Assembly: GCF_000422545.1 (NCBI RefSeq) | Contig: NZ_AULZ01000022.1 | Location: 1 to 64,000 of the forward strand | DNA length: 64,000 nucleotides | Reading direction: 5' to 3' | From: Desulfocurvibacter africanus subsp. africanus DSM 2603 | Lineage (GTDB): Bacteria > Desulfobacterota > Desulfovibrionia > Desulfovibrionales > Desulfovibrionaceae | In this document: positions 40,097 to 49,209 of the stretch, piece by piece | How the letters are laid out: every line of letters begins with the position of its first letter | Position numbering within the stretch: position 1 is the stretch's first letter | Position numbers and translations under genes: made by a program | The notes under the pieces: model-generated | What the model saw: only the letters and a program-made list of their open reading frames with translations | Told to the model about the DNA's origin: nothing | The model's database searches: none

Positions 40097-41103
40097 ACAC
40101 CTATTCCGTCGATGGAGTGTAGTGCAAGATCGATGCAACGCCCGCTCGTGAACTCGTGGAGAGCCTTCCGGCAGCCTTCCCAATACCCGTAGTCATCAAC
40201 CTGCACGTATCCGCCGGGCACGACCTGGTCATAAAGATTGGTAAGGATATCCAGTGTTGACTTGTACCAGTCTCCATCCATGTGCAGGAAGGCGATGGGG
40301 CCAATGACTCCGCGCATGCGAGGGAGGGTGTCTTCAAAGAAACCCTGGACGGGCGTGACGAACTCCGCCGCGCCAAGTGACGAAGTCGCGGAGAGGAGGC
40401 TTTCCAATGGCGCGGCGCATGTGCCACCACCCCAGCCTGCCTCCTCAGCGTGCATGCCGCCGTGGCGATCCTCCACGCCAGGACTCGGCAGGCCATCAAA
40501 AGTATCGAAGCTGAACAGCCGCGCTGTGCTCTTGCCGTGACGCTTGAGCACGGCGGCTATGAGCGCCGAACTGCCGCCCGCAGCTACGCCGCACTCCACG
40601 AAAGCGCCCTCAGGCCCCTCGCGACATACCCGTTTCGCATGGGTATATATCGCCCGGAGTCGCTGCTCGCCAACCATTGTATATGGCTTCACGATAGCAT
40701 GGAGTTCTTCGAACTCGCCCGACCCATCGACTATACATGGGCCAGAACTCGCCATCTGAGTTAATTCCATCAGGAGAGCATTTGCTGAGGCGTTTTCGGG
40801 GAAATAACGCAACTCTTCCTTAAGAGCCTCTACGGCGGAGGGTGCCTGCCCAAGGAGCAACAAGGCCATGGCCCGTATCAGATCCAGATTCTGCACAGGT
40901 AGGCGGAAGGCTTTGGCTTTGATGACCAGTTGCAGGCATTCTCGGGCCATTCCCGTCTGAAGGAGCTCTTGGCAATGGCCGCAGATATCATGAAGCAAAC
41001 CGCAAATGGAATTGCGCGCCTCTTTGCTCTCGCCAGCTGCGCTTAACAAGCGCCGACCTGCCACTAATAGCCGATCCACATTATGTACTATTTCCCTGGA
41101 CAC
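40078..41103 (-). CDS. TylF/MycF-type methyltransferase with helical N-terminus
   Basis: 341 residues. The N-terminal ~140 residues look like TPR-type helices (LLHDICGHCQELLQTGMARE, FPENASANALLMEL). From ~165 the TylF domain has EGAFVECGVAAGGSSALIAA (SAM loop), FSFDTFDGLPSPG, HMDGDWYKSTLDIL and VDDYGYWEGCRKAL, with the Asp residues that bind the metal. Probable O-methyltransferase acting on a sugar. Same strand as its neighbours, likely one operon. Confidence 0.85.
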   Translation of the reverse strand: MSREIVHNVDRLLVAGRRLLSAAGESKEARNSICGLLHDICGHCQELLQTGMARECLQLVIKAKAFRLPVQNLDLIRAMALLLLGQAPSAVEALKEELRYFPENASANALLMELTQMASSGPCIVDGSGEFEELHAIVKPYTMVGEQRLRAIYTHAKRVCREGPEGAFVECGVAAGGSSALIAAVLKRHGKSTARLFSFDTFDGLPSPGVEDRHGGMHAEEAGWGGGTCAAPLESLLSATSSLGAAEFVTPVQGFFEDTLPRMRGVIGPIAFLHMDGDWYKSTLDILTNLYDQVVPGGYVQVDDYGYWEGCRKALHEFTSGRCIDLALHSIDGIGVWFTKR

Positions 41104-41165
41104 CCTCTGAACCTCCTAGCAGCATGCACACTGGAATCCGCACGAATCCGGCGGCTGCGTTACGT

Positions 41166-42113
41166 TCAATTCTTGCGGTACACAGCTATGACGGTATGGC
41201 CGTCGGGACGCACGGGATACCTGTCCAGCACGCCGGCCATGTGCTGCGCCAATCCGGCGGCAGCCGCCTCAAGGCGCATGTACTCCGGAGATATATCGAG
41301 CATCTTGCGCTTCGCCTTGGCTTCGACACTGCGCAGGGTCTCCACCAGAAGCGCCTTGCAGAACATCCTCGTGTGGTAGGGCTGGAGTTTCTCGTGTCGC
41401 AATTCCACTAGCGACATGCCAAACAGACCCGGCAGACGACGCAACGAATCGTCGCTCCAGAGCGTGAGATGATGCGGAGGCATGTTGAGGACCTCGTTTA
41501 CGATCATGGAGAGGTACGAGTCCTCGCTAGGCACCGAGAGCAGGAGCAGACCGCCTGGCTTAACGCAGGCATGGAGCGCTTCCAGGAACGGGCGCGGGGC
41601 CGTCACGTGCTCAAGGACCTGAAAGGAGCAGGCGACATCGTAGTGCCCCGGCCTCTCGGCGGCGTGTTCCTCCACAGACTGCCGGCGAACGTGCAGCCCT
41701 TGCGCGACTGCCTCCTGCACGGCCTTGGGATTGAACTCCAGGCCCACGTACTCCTTGCACGTGAGGCGCTGGCCGAAAGCTCCACGGCCGCAGCCGACCT
41801 CCAGGAGTGTGTCGCCTGAAGATACGTGATTGGCGGCGAACGCGAATTCCTCTTTGGCATCCATGTAGTACCACGGGAACTGCTGCAGAGCTTCATAGAA
41901 AGCGGCGGAGCCGGCCACAGGCGGCGAGAAGAATGACAGGTCGCACACAGGGCAGCGATAAAGGCGTATCACTGGAGCGCCAACGAAATCCTCCGAGACG
42001 TCGAGGCCGTGTATCGTCTTGTAGAGCGCCACGATCTCGGAGGACTGGAACACCTCCACAAGGTTGCGCACCTTGCTCGCGCATAAGGGGCACTGCTTCT
42101 CAAGCATTTTCAT
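41166..42113 (-). CDS. Class I SAM methyltransferase with N-terminal Cys cluster
   Basis: 315 residues. The N-terminus has CPLC...CPVC in a putative zinc-binding module (residues ~8-58), followed by LLEVGCGRGAFGQRL (SAM motif I), SFQVLEHVTAPRPFLEAL and GGLLLLSVPSED. This arrangement is common in methyltransferases of sugar or polyketide pathways. Substrate unknown. Part of the glycan operon. Confidence 0.88.
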   Translation of the reverse strand: MKMLEKQCPLCASKVRNLVEVFQSSEIVALYKTIHGLDVSEDFVGAPVIRLYRCPVCDLSFFSPPVAGSAAFYEALQQFPWYYMDAKEEFAFAANHVSSGDTLLEVGCGRGAFGQRLTCKEYVGLEFNPKAVQEAVAQGLHVRRQSVEEHAAERPGHYDVACSFQVLEHVTAPRPFLEALHACVKPGGLLLLSVPSEDSYLSMIVNEVLNMPPHHLTLWSDDSLRRLPGLFGMSLVELRHEKLQPYHTRMFCKALLVETLRSVEAKAKRKMLDISPEYMRLEAAAAGLAQHMAGVLDRYPVRPDGHTVIAVYRKN

Positions 42114-42154
42114 TCCTCATTCCACCACTCATTTTCCTGACATAAAGCATTCTA

Positions 42155-43234
42155 TTATAAGCGCTTACGCAGAATCGCATCGAGTTCCGCCGCTCGGCTC
42201 TCTAGGGAATGCTCCGTCTGGCAACGCCGCATGCCCCGTTCGGCGATCGCCTCCCGCTCTGCATCATGCTCGATGTAATAGGCGGCTTTCTCAAGGAACT
42301 CCTCTTCACTGCCGAATGTCACGATTTCGCGGTCAGGCTCAAAATATCGACTGATATTCGCGTGGTGCTGGGTCATCAGGAAGGCTCCCACGCCTGTTGT
42401 TTCGAAAAGCCTCATGTTCCCGGCCTCGCCTCCCGCTAGGTCAATCTCGGCATTGAAGGAGATGCGGCCACGGCGCAGGGTTCTGAACATGTCGAGCCCC
42501 CATTTGGCAGAGTGCATGACGGATTCAAGAGCGCTGGACATCTTGCCTGAGCTGTTGACGTGCAGGTGGTATTCAAGCTTCCAGCCTTTGCTCCTGGCTT
42601 GCATGGCAGCGCGGAATAGCATCCGATTTCGTGCAGCGTGCTCCGGGGTCCACTGCCCACAGAAAATCAGGTCGAGATCGGCTGTCTGATCCTTTACCGC
42701 ATCGTGGACAAAGCCAGGAAAGCCCGGATAGAAGAATTCGGCTTCCCGCGCCCCATGCTCTAGGGCCTTCTTTCTGCACCCGGAGAGATGCGAAAGGATA
42801 AGATCGAATTCTTGCCAGTCGGTGTCCGGCGGAATGTTCGCAGCCCGCCATCCGGAGACGATCCTCGGTCTGACGGCCAGAGTTCTGACGAATTGTGATT
42901 GAAATGCGACACTATCCGAAACAAAAAGCACATCGGGTGCAAAGGACTCGATCTGCAGGCGCAGCACATCAATTATGCTTGCGCCCGCGGCGAGTCTCGC
43001 TGGGTTATTCTGAGCCATCCACGCGGCTTGCAGTTGAGGGACGTTGGCCAGCACAATGCGCGAATCCCAGCCCAGGTCCCGCATGGGCAACCCGAAATAA
43101 TGTAGGGCCCCGAAACCGTCTCTGAGGATTACGTTCAGCTGCTTTTCATAAGGCAGGTGGGCCAACGCGGGGTGGCGCGCGTAGAGGGCCTCGGAATATG
43201 CCGGATAGAACGTCAGTACTTGTAGGAACTTCAT
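42155..43234 (-). CDS. CgeB-like glycosyltransferase
   Basis: 359 residues. N-terminal MKFLQVLTFYPAYSEALYAR, then DVLFVSDSVAFQSQFVRTL and the C-terminal block GEAGNMRLFETTGVGAFLMTQ, typical of CgeB / Glyco_trans_1_2 GT-B enzymes; FEPDREIVTFGSEEEFLEKA follows. Likely transfers a sugar during glycan or spore-coat-like maturation; acceptor unknown. First gene of the minus-strand run down to 37982. Confidence 0.8.
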   Translation of the reverse strand: MKFLQVLTFYPAYSEALYARHPALAHLPYEKQLNVILRDGFGALHYFGLPMRDLGWDSRIVLANVPQLQAAWMAQNNPARLAAGASIIDVLRLQIESFAPDVLFVSDSVAFQSQFVRTLAVRPRIVSGWRAANIPPDTDWQEFDLILSHLSGCRKKALEHGAREAEFFYPGFPGFVHDAVKDQTADLDLIFCGQWTPEHAARNRMLFRAAMQARSKGWKLEYHLHVNSSGKMSSALESVMHSAKWGLDMFRTLRRGRISFNAEIDLAGGEAGNMRLFETTGVGAFLMTQHHANISRYFEPDREIVTFGSEEEFLEKAAYYIEHDAEREAIAERGMRRCQTEHSLESRAAELDAILRKRL

Positions 43235-44031
43235 CGACCTACGCTCCGGAATCCGTTGCGGTAAGACCTGGCCGACTCGCCCATGCTTAAGTTGAGTGCG
43301 CCAATCCTGGGATCAGATCTCCTGCCAGTATCAGCGTTCCTGTCGAGCATTATCGGCACTCCCTTTGAAACCATGCTGCTCGTTAGCAAAGAGTCCTCCG
43401 GCTAGGCAGGAGTTCATTCCCACAGTCAACGCAGCCCCAACTCCAGTTTGATGAGTTGCCAGATGAACATCATGTGGCTCCCGGTGGCCACAATCCGCTT
43501 GTGTCCGTCGGTATTTCCGGCAAGAATCAAAAATTTGGGCTCGTAAACGCTGCTCGCAATGGCGGGCTACATCAAAGGCGTTAATTTAGTCCACCTACTG
43601 CCGCCTCAACTGTCGCTCTTCAAAGCATGACGTTGGACTTTATGTCACAAGTTCAGGAGGTGCAGCCTTTGGTCTTCCCTTGACGACCATTATCCAAGCT
43701 CTAGCCACCTAACAAGTTTTAGAAATTGGCCAGCCCGCTGCCTGCTCAAGGCCTATGGGACCGATTTCGTCATGGTACGTTTTTGCAATAATCTTGCCGA
43801 GGACAGCCTTCATAATTTCCGTAGTGGCAAGCACGGACTGGCTGAACTGCACAAGAGCTTACTTTTTCCAGGCGCATCCCATTTATTAAGCATGTGGTAG
43901 AGCGTTTCGCCCAATGCCACACCAATTGACGCAGGATAGTTCGATGCCAGTCCGCAGCCCCTTACAGCACCCAGTGAGCCACCACGGGATAAACAGCAAT
44001 AGAGGTTCATCTTAGTAAAGGACATGCTTAG
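43235..44031. other. Intergenic region with possible transposase debris
   Basis: 797 bases without a clear gene. A minus-strand frame near 43810-44025 contains GVALGETLYHMLNKWD, faintly similar to the C-terminal part of IS66 transposases, but without supporting motifs. The rest shows nothing recognisable. Promoters for the 43234 gene must lie here. Confidence 0.35.
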
Positions 44032-44440
44032 TCAGGCGACGCAGAAGCCGCGCATTTGAGGCCTGCACCTGCTGAGGACCTCGTCTGGCTTGCTCGCGAT
44101 GGAGACGGCAAAGCCTCTAAGGGCGATCTTGAGTGCCTCGACGCTCTGCCAGCAGTAGTTGTAGGACAAGGTCTCCTTGGCCCACCTGATGAAGTACTCG
44201 CAGGCGTTCATCTGTGGGGAGTAGGCCGGCAAGCGGTGCTCTCGAATCCTGCTTGCCTGGAGTTCATCCCTGACAGCTTGACTCCGATGCCAAGGCGCAT
44301 TGTCCCAAACCATATCAATCCGGTAGCTCGGCAGACTGCGCCTGAGTTTCTTCAGGAACCTGGCCGTGGTATTCTGGTCGAAACGCTTGACCTGCATGGT
44401 CACCACCTTGCCTCTGGGCCTGATTACCGCTGTATAGAAC
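44032..44440 (-). CDS. IS630 transposase, C-terminal frame
   Basis: Reads MVTMQVKRFDQNTTARFLKK, then the second Asp in DMVWDNAPWHRS and the Glu region LPAYSPQMNACEYFIRW (third acidic residue), completing a DDE/DDD triad with the first frame. Ends at 44032. Confidence 0.7.
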
Positions 44441-45103
44441 AGTGTCTTTTTTCCCTGGCGATGAAGAGTCGACCTCGGCAGGCACTCCTTTTCTGAACCA
44501 GCCTTTCCTCGGCAGCGCCTCCTGCCAGATCTGCCCCTGATCCACGTAGGCCGTCACCGAGTTGGCAGAGCGCTGCCGCTCCACGGCTTCAAGGTCTTGC
44601 GCGAACTCTCTTTGCTTTTGCGGGTCGGCCTTGATGAACCGTTTTGCCGGAACCTTGTGCCGATAGTCCAAAAGATGCAGGTACTGCCGAGCCGTTTCCC
44701 CGGCGGTTTTCTTTCCAAAAACCTGCAGAGCGAAGGCCAGGACCAAGGGCGCGGTCCAGCGTCCGGTCTTAAACCTCGCCTCCCGAGGATGTGGTGACAC
44801 GGCTTTGTCCAGGATTTCAAGCTCCTGCTGGCTTAGGATTCTGCCTGGATTGCCCTTCCAGCCCGAGACAAGCCCCTCCACGCCGCTGTCGTTGAAACGC
44901 CGTATCCAAGTGGTGACGGCGTTTCTATTCCTGCCGAGTTTCCTGGCCACGCTCGTCCTGGACTGTCCACCGGCCACAAGCGACAGCGCCATGAGCCATT
45001 CTCGAAGATGCCTGTCAGGAGCCGCAATGGCTCTTTTCAGTAGCGATTCCGGGGTCTCTCCCCACCTTGGGTCTAACCGGATAATCCGGACGCCTCCTCG
45101 CAT
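44440..45103 (-). CDS. IS630 transposase, N-terminal frame
   Basis: Begins at the ATG at 45103. Contains helix-turn-helix segments (GGQSRTSVARKLGRNRNAV, SGVEGLVSGWKGNPGRILS) and ends near the first catalytic Asp (VTAYVDQGQIW). The frame continues past 44447-44452, a run of six A on the minus strand, into unrelated sequence to 44315; skipping one A joins it to the second frame. Either transcriptional slippage or a frameshift mutation. Confidence 0.7.
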
Positions 45104-45283
45104 GGGATAGCATCCAGCTAACCCTCATCCGCCAGCTTTCAAGCGGGTGTCATTATAACTGCATATCTGGAACCCAACATTCACGAGGGGGGGTGTCGGC
45201 TGAAATGCCGAGCTTGTCTGTAAACCTCCCTCGCTTAGTGCCAGTAGAAGGTTGAAACCTCCGGCGAGTTTGAGGTCCCGCAC

Positions 45284-46168
45284 TCAACTCGCAATTTTGA
45301 TCTTCCCGAGCAGAGGACTTCCCTTAGGCAAAATGGCGATGTTCTGGAAGGCGAACAGCTCATGGGTCAGAGGCCGGTAATCGCCCAAATGAGCCAAGCC
45401 ATCAGGGAGAAGCCGGAAGAAGTAGTGCCCAGGAAAAATGTCAATGATGTCTTTGAAGAATGTGCTTGAGTAGACGTTCATCTCATTGAACTCTATCTGA
45501 ACAACTCCGAAGCGCCCTGCGAGGATCGATTCCCTTGCGCCCCTGAGCACCTGCAACTCATGGCCTTCCGTGTCGATCTTCAGCAGAGTTGCGCATTCCA
45601 GACGCTTCTCAGCAAGGAAAGAATCTAGGGTTGTCAGTCGAACCTGCCTGGAAGCCGAGGGCTTGCCGAAGTTCTTCTCGATGACGTCCTTGTATAGCGT
45701 GGCGTGCGAGGAGCCGTGCGCGTCGGCATAGTCGAATATAGGCAAAGCACCCTCAGCGTCGGACATGCCGAGGTTGAAGGCTTCGAAGTCCATTTCGGCC
45801 GCGCTGGCGCTCAAGGTCGCGTAGGACTCCGGGTGCGGCTCGAAGGCGTATACCGCTGCGTTCGGCTTACACTTCTTGACCAGCCTAGAATACTTGCCCA
45901 CATTTGCACCGACATCGAGGACCACAGGGGATTCGGACAATCCGAGGACTGCCTGGAGAAAATGGCGCTCGCCAGAAATATACTCGTTTTGATAGTTCAG
46001 GATGCCCAGACCGTGCACGGAGAGATTAAACAGGTGCCGATGAAAGGCATAGTTATCGACGCTTAGCAACTTGCTCAGATTGTTCCCGTAGAATTCCAAA
46101 AAGTCCTTGCAGAGCTGTTCAGGGTCACCATTTATGGCCCGAAATCCCTCAGTAGTGCTGTTTCCCAT
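45284..46168 (-). CDS. FkbM family methyltransferase
   Basis: 294 residues. SAM motif VVLDVGANVGKYSRLVKK (about residues 83-100), YAFEPHPESYATL, LTTLDSFLAEKRLECATLLKIDTEGHELQVL and QIEFNEMNVY, all matching FkbM enzymes that methylate sugars in glycans or polyketides. It is isolated by the IS630 element on one side and the 1.1-kb gap on the other. Minus strand as are most glycan genes here. Confidence 0.92.
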   Translation of the reverse strand: MGNSTTEGFRAINGDPEQLCKDFLEFYGNNLSKLLSVDNYAFHRHLFNLSVHGLGILNYQNEYISGERHFLQAVLGLSESPVVLDVGANVGKYSRLVKKCKPNAAVYAFEPHPESYATLSASAAEMDFEAFNLGMSDAEGALPIFDYADAHGSSHATLYKDVIEKNFGKPSASRQVRLTTLDSFLAEKRLECATLLKIDTEGHELQVLRGARESILAGRFGVVQIEFNEMNVYSSTFFKDIIDIFPGHYFFRLLPDGLAHLGDYRPLTHELFAFQNIAILPKGSPLLGKIKIAS

Positions 46169-47021
46169 GCTTCACTCGCTAACGTATTACGGTGGTTTCT
46201 TCGAAAAAGAAATAAATTAGAGCATTCTTGTCAGATTTATTTGGTGCTCATCTTAATAATCAAAACTTGTGTATCTTTGCGGTTAAATCATGAATGCAAG
46301 CCTAGAGGCAGTGCAAACTACTGCTTATAATATTTCTACTCAGATCCACATCGAAATCTTTGTATAAAAGAATCAAGAGGTGTCACACACATTCAGCGAG
46401 CAAACATCTTATTCGAGATGGCTGTTGGTTTATTTAATTTTAAATTTGAGGCCAGCGTTTAAAGCGCTTTCAATTTTTATACCACCGAGTCCAATGATTA
46501 TTTAATTTGCTCGTAAGGCAGGATGCAGCATTTACGATGTCAGACATGACTGCTCACATGAATCCGCCGCGGCCAAGACTGAGATACGGATTCCAGCGCT
46601 AGTAATAACCCGGAATATCTGCACATGACTCCGGGGCGGGCCATATACGTGCATTTGAGATTTGCAACCCAGTGGCGCATCCTCCTGCGTGGCTGTACGT
46701 TTTCGATAGGAACCTGCTTCGCAATGTCGAGCGCCCTGTTTGCATCCGCTAATCTTTTGACATGTGCAGGTCTATCCGAACAGAGCAACAGGGCGATTAG
46801 TCCGTCACTCGTTTTGGATTGGAGTGCCTGGTGACATCCGCGAGCGTGGGAGTCCTTAGGGGTCAAGACGACGGAGTCTCGCAAGGGCATTACGTCGTAA
46901 GAGCTTTTGGTTACGATAGACCTCCTTCGAGTGCGGCGTGGTAGCCGCAGTTCGGATCGTCATGACGATGACGATAGTCGTGCGGATGCTCCTACTTTAG
47001 GAGAGCAAGCGGACATGGTGT
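46169..47021. other. AT-rich intergenic region, nothing recognised
   Basis: AT-rich between 46200 and 46520, consistent with promoters and foreign DNA. The frame at 46540-46890 (minus) has no similarity I recognise and no ribosome site. No hairpins stood out. Confidence 0.4.
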
Positions 47022-47150
47022 TCGGCTGAGTTCAAGGCCAAGGTAGCTAAAGAGGCCATCAAGGGGGATGATATGCTCGCCCATCTGGCAGCGAGCTTTA
47101 GCGTGCATTCGAACCAGATGGCGCAGTGGAAGAAGCAGTCACCAGTTTAT
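47022..47150 (+). pseudogene. IS3 OrfA fragment
   Basis: Reads AEFKAKVAKEAIKGDDMLAH then LAASFSVHSNQMAQWKKQ, the helix-turn-helix OrfA of IS3-family elements (pattern FKAKVALEA...LAxxFxVHPNQIxQWKKQ). No OrfB follows; the frame then runs into unrelated sequence. Confidence 0.7.
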
Positions 47151-47329
47151 CCGTGGGATACCAAGCGAGGTATGGTCACTATCGACATGATGAAAGCCAA
47201 ATTCAAAGGGGGGTATCAAAGCATACGCTTCCTGAGGGCATGGCGTCCGTCAATGAATTCGCGCCAATACCCGATCCTGCTCTGATTGTAGCTGGAACTG
47301 CGGCAATCTGGACTGGATTGTCTTATCTG

Positions 47330-48109
47330 TCAGATAATTAATCTATGACCCGAGCCGAAGCAGCGGCGGCGGACCCAAAGTACTGCAGCCACCGAGCACA
47401 GGGCCGTGGAGCCGACGAGCATGAGCATGACCACGATCTGATAACGGATGGCCGTCATGGGGTCGGCTCCGGCTAGGATTTGGCCTGTCATCATGCCGGG
47501 CAGGAACACAAGCCCCACGCCCATGAGCGAGGCGATGGACGGCATCATGCCTGCGCGCACGGCGGCGGCCACAACGTCGCGGCTGGCCTCGTTTACGTCG
47601 GCCCCGAGCGTCAGACGCATCTCCACGGCGTCCCGGCCCGAGCGAAGTTCCGAGAAGAGCCGCTCCAGGGATACCGCCAGGGCGGTCATTGAGTTGCCGA
47701 TGACCATGCCCGCGATGGGCAGGAAGTAGCGCGGCTCCCACCAGGGTTTGGCCCCAACGATGACCCCGACCACAAGCACCGAGACAAGCGAGTAGCTCGC
47801 GAGCATGGACAGTAATACCGGCATGCCGTAGGCCGCCGAGACCTTGCCCACCCGGCCGCGCACGATGTGCGCAGCGGAAACAATCATGACGAGGAAAATG
47901 GCCAGCGTGGGCCAGGGAGAGCCAAGACCGAAGACGATGCTCAGCACGTAACCCATGATGAACAGTTGGATGAAGGTGCGCGCCGTGCCGATGGCCAGGT
48001 CGCGACCTAGACGCAGCCCAAAGGCGAGCGACGCCAGCCCGGCCAAGAGGATGAAGATAAGGCCCAGGGCCAGCTCCCAGGGGCCGATGTCGGGAATCGC
48101 CGGATTCAT
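47330..48109 (-). CDS. fetB: FetB-like ABC permease (UPF0014)
   Basis: 259 residues from the ATG at 48109, with GGAGG; it overlaps the ATPase stop as ATGA. Seven membrane segments with RTFIQLFIMGYVLS, LPIAGMVIGNSMTALAVSLE and LPGMMTGQILAGADPMTAI, as in the UPF0014/FetB family that exports iron with FetA in E. coli. Inserted between glycan genes. Confidence 0.9.
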   Translation of the reverse strand: MNPAIPDIGPWELALGLIFILLAGLASLAFGLRLGRDLAIGTARTFIQLFIMGYVLSIVFGLGSPWPTLAIFLVMIVSAAHIVRGRVGKVSAAYGMPVLLSMLASYSLVSVLVVGVIVGAKPWWEPRYFLPIAGMVIGNSMTALAVSLERLFSELRSGRDAVEMRLTLGADVNEASRDVVAAAVRAGMMPSIASLMGVGLVFLPGMMTGQILAGADPMTAIRYQIVVMLMLVGSTALCSVAAVLWVRRRCFGSGHRLII

Positions 48110-48765
48110 ACTGCCTCCACGCGGCCGTCGTACACGGCCAGGATCGTATGCTTTATGGCTGGCCGCCACTCGCCGTGGCTGACAATGACAACGGTCAGCC
48201 CTTGGGAATGGAGCCGCACAAGGTCTTCATGCACGGCGGTCGCGCTTTCCGGGTCCAGCGCCGCCGTGGGTTCGTCCAAAAGCAGCGCTCGCGGTGAGAG
48301 GAGCATGGCCCGGATGAGGCAGAGCCGCTGGCGCTGGCCCACGGATAAGGCCAAAGCCTGCTGTTCAAGGCTCACTCCCCGCAGGTGGAAGCTTCTGATG
48401 TGTGCCTCCAGGGTGGCGTCGTCAGGCCTTGGCAGGTCCCAGTTGGCCTTGAAAGTGAAGGGCAGGAGCAGGTTCTCGCGCACACTGCCCGGCAGGAGCA
48501 CCGGCTGCTGCTGCGTATAGGGGATCTGACGCCGCAAAAGCTCCGGGGGAAGATCGGTTATGGGCCTGCCGTCGAAGAGTACCTCGCCGGAGGTCGGCTC
48601 CTCCAGGCGACAGAGCAGGCGCAGAAGCGTCGATTTGCCAGCTCCGGATGGACCGCGCACGAGAACGAACGAGCCCGAGGCGATCTCAAGGGACAGATCC
48701 CTGAAGATTGGAGCCATGTTAGAACGTCCAAAATGTAACTGCCTCAAAGTGAACATCGCCGGCAT
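48106..48765 (-). CDS. fetA: FetA-like ABC ATPase
   Basis: 219 residues. Walker A GPSGAGKSTLL, signature LSVGQRQRL, Walker B LLLDEPTAAL, switch His in VIVSHGEW. The Q-loop region is YTQQQPVLLPGSV. Works with FetB, probably lowering cytosolic iron under peroxide stress in relatives. Two-gene operon with no visible regulator site. Confidence 0.9.
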   Translation of the reverse strand: MPAMFTLRQLHFGRSNMAPIFRDLSLEIASGSFVLVRGPSGAGKSTLLRLLCRLEEPTSGEVLFDGRPITDLPPELLRRQIPYTQQQPVLLPGSVRENLLLPFTFKANWDLPRPDDATLEAHIRSFHLRGVSLEQQALALSVGQRQRLCLIRAMLLSPRALLLDEPTAALDPESATAVHEDLVRLHSQGLTVVIVSHGEWRPAIKHTILAVYDGRVEAV

Positions 48766-48828
48766 TTGGATTCCTTAAAAAGCTTAGTATTCAGCTGGTC
48801 CAAAACAGTACCTTATGCGCGAAGAGGT

Positions 48829-48975
48829 TCGCCGCATCAATGGCCGGTCCGCAAGCTAGAGCGGATTTCCGCAAAGCTCGCCAATAAGCGCAATGGCCGG
48901 GAAGTCGCAAGTCGGAAGTAGTAGACGCTACCGCGTTGGAAGAGGTGAGAGGAGCGGGTCTCGATCTCCTTCATG
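48829..48975 (-). pseudogene. Second tyrosine recombinase N-terminal fragment
   Basis: 49-codon frame starting ATG at 48975 with SSHLFQRGSVYYFRLATS and ending EIRSSLRTGH before a stop. Same DUF6538-type domain as the remnant at 36724-37172. Both fragments lie a few hundred bases below matching copies of the dehydrogenase locus. The rest of 48766-49209 is non-coding except for homology to 37350-37530. Confidence 0.6.
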
Positions 48976-49209
48976 CCATCCCTAGAGGGAGATTCAGAAC
49001 CCATTTCTAGGGCGATAAGAGCAAACTAGCCTGTAGAAGTGTATTTATGCACACTGGCCATCATCACTGCAGTCCCTAGTTGCTACCACTTTGTCCTAGC
49101 ACTTTGCCCTAATGTGAAGGCAGATAAGGCTGGAGGGTAGTCGCGCTTAAACGCGTAATGCGAGGTGCTCTTCGCAATTTGGTGACTTCGGTCTGCGAAG
49201 CGTACGGCA

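Larger units (their letters stand above)
44032..45103 (-). mobile_element. IS630-family insertion sequence (transposase in two frames)
   Basis: An IS630/Tc1-type transposase fills this region. Terminal inverted repeats could not be resolved by eye; boundaries are those of the reading frames. Related copies may be present elsewhere in the genome. Confidence 0.75.

Noticed and set aside
43810-44025. IS66 transposase fragment
   Set aside because: Only one short stretch is suggestive (LGETLYHMLNKWD); kept as debris in the gap description instead of a separate gene.
46540-46890. 116-codon minus-strand frame in the 1.1-kb gap
   Set aside because: No start signal and no family resemblance; region looks non-coding.
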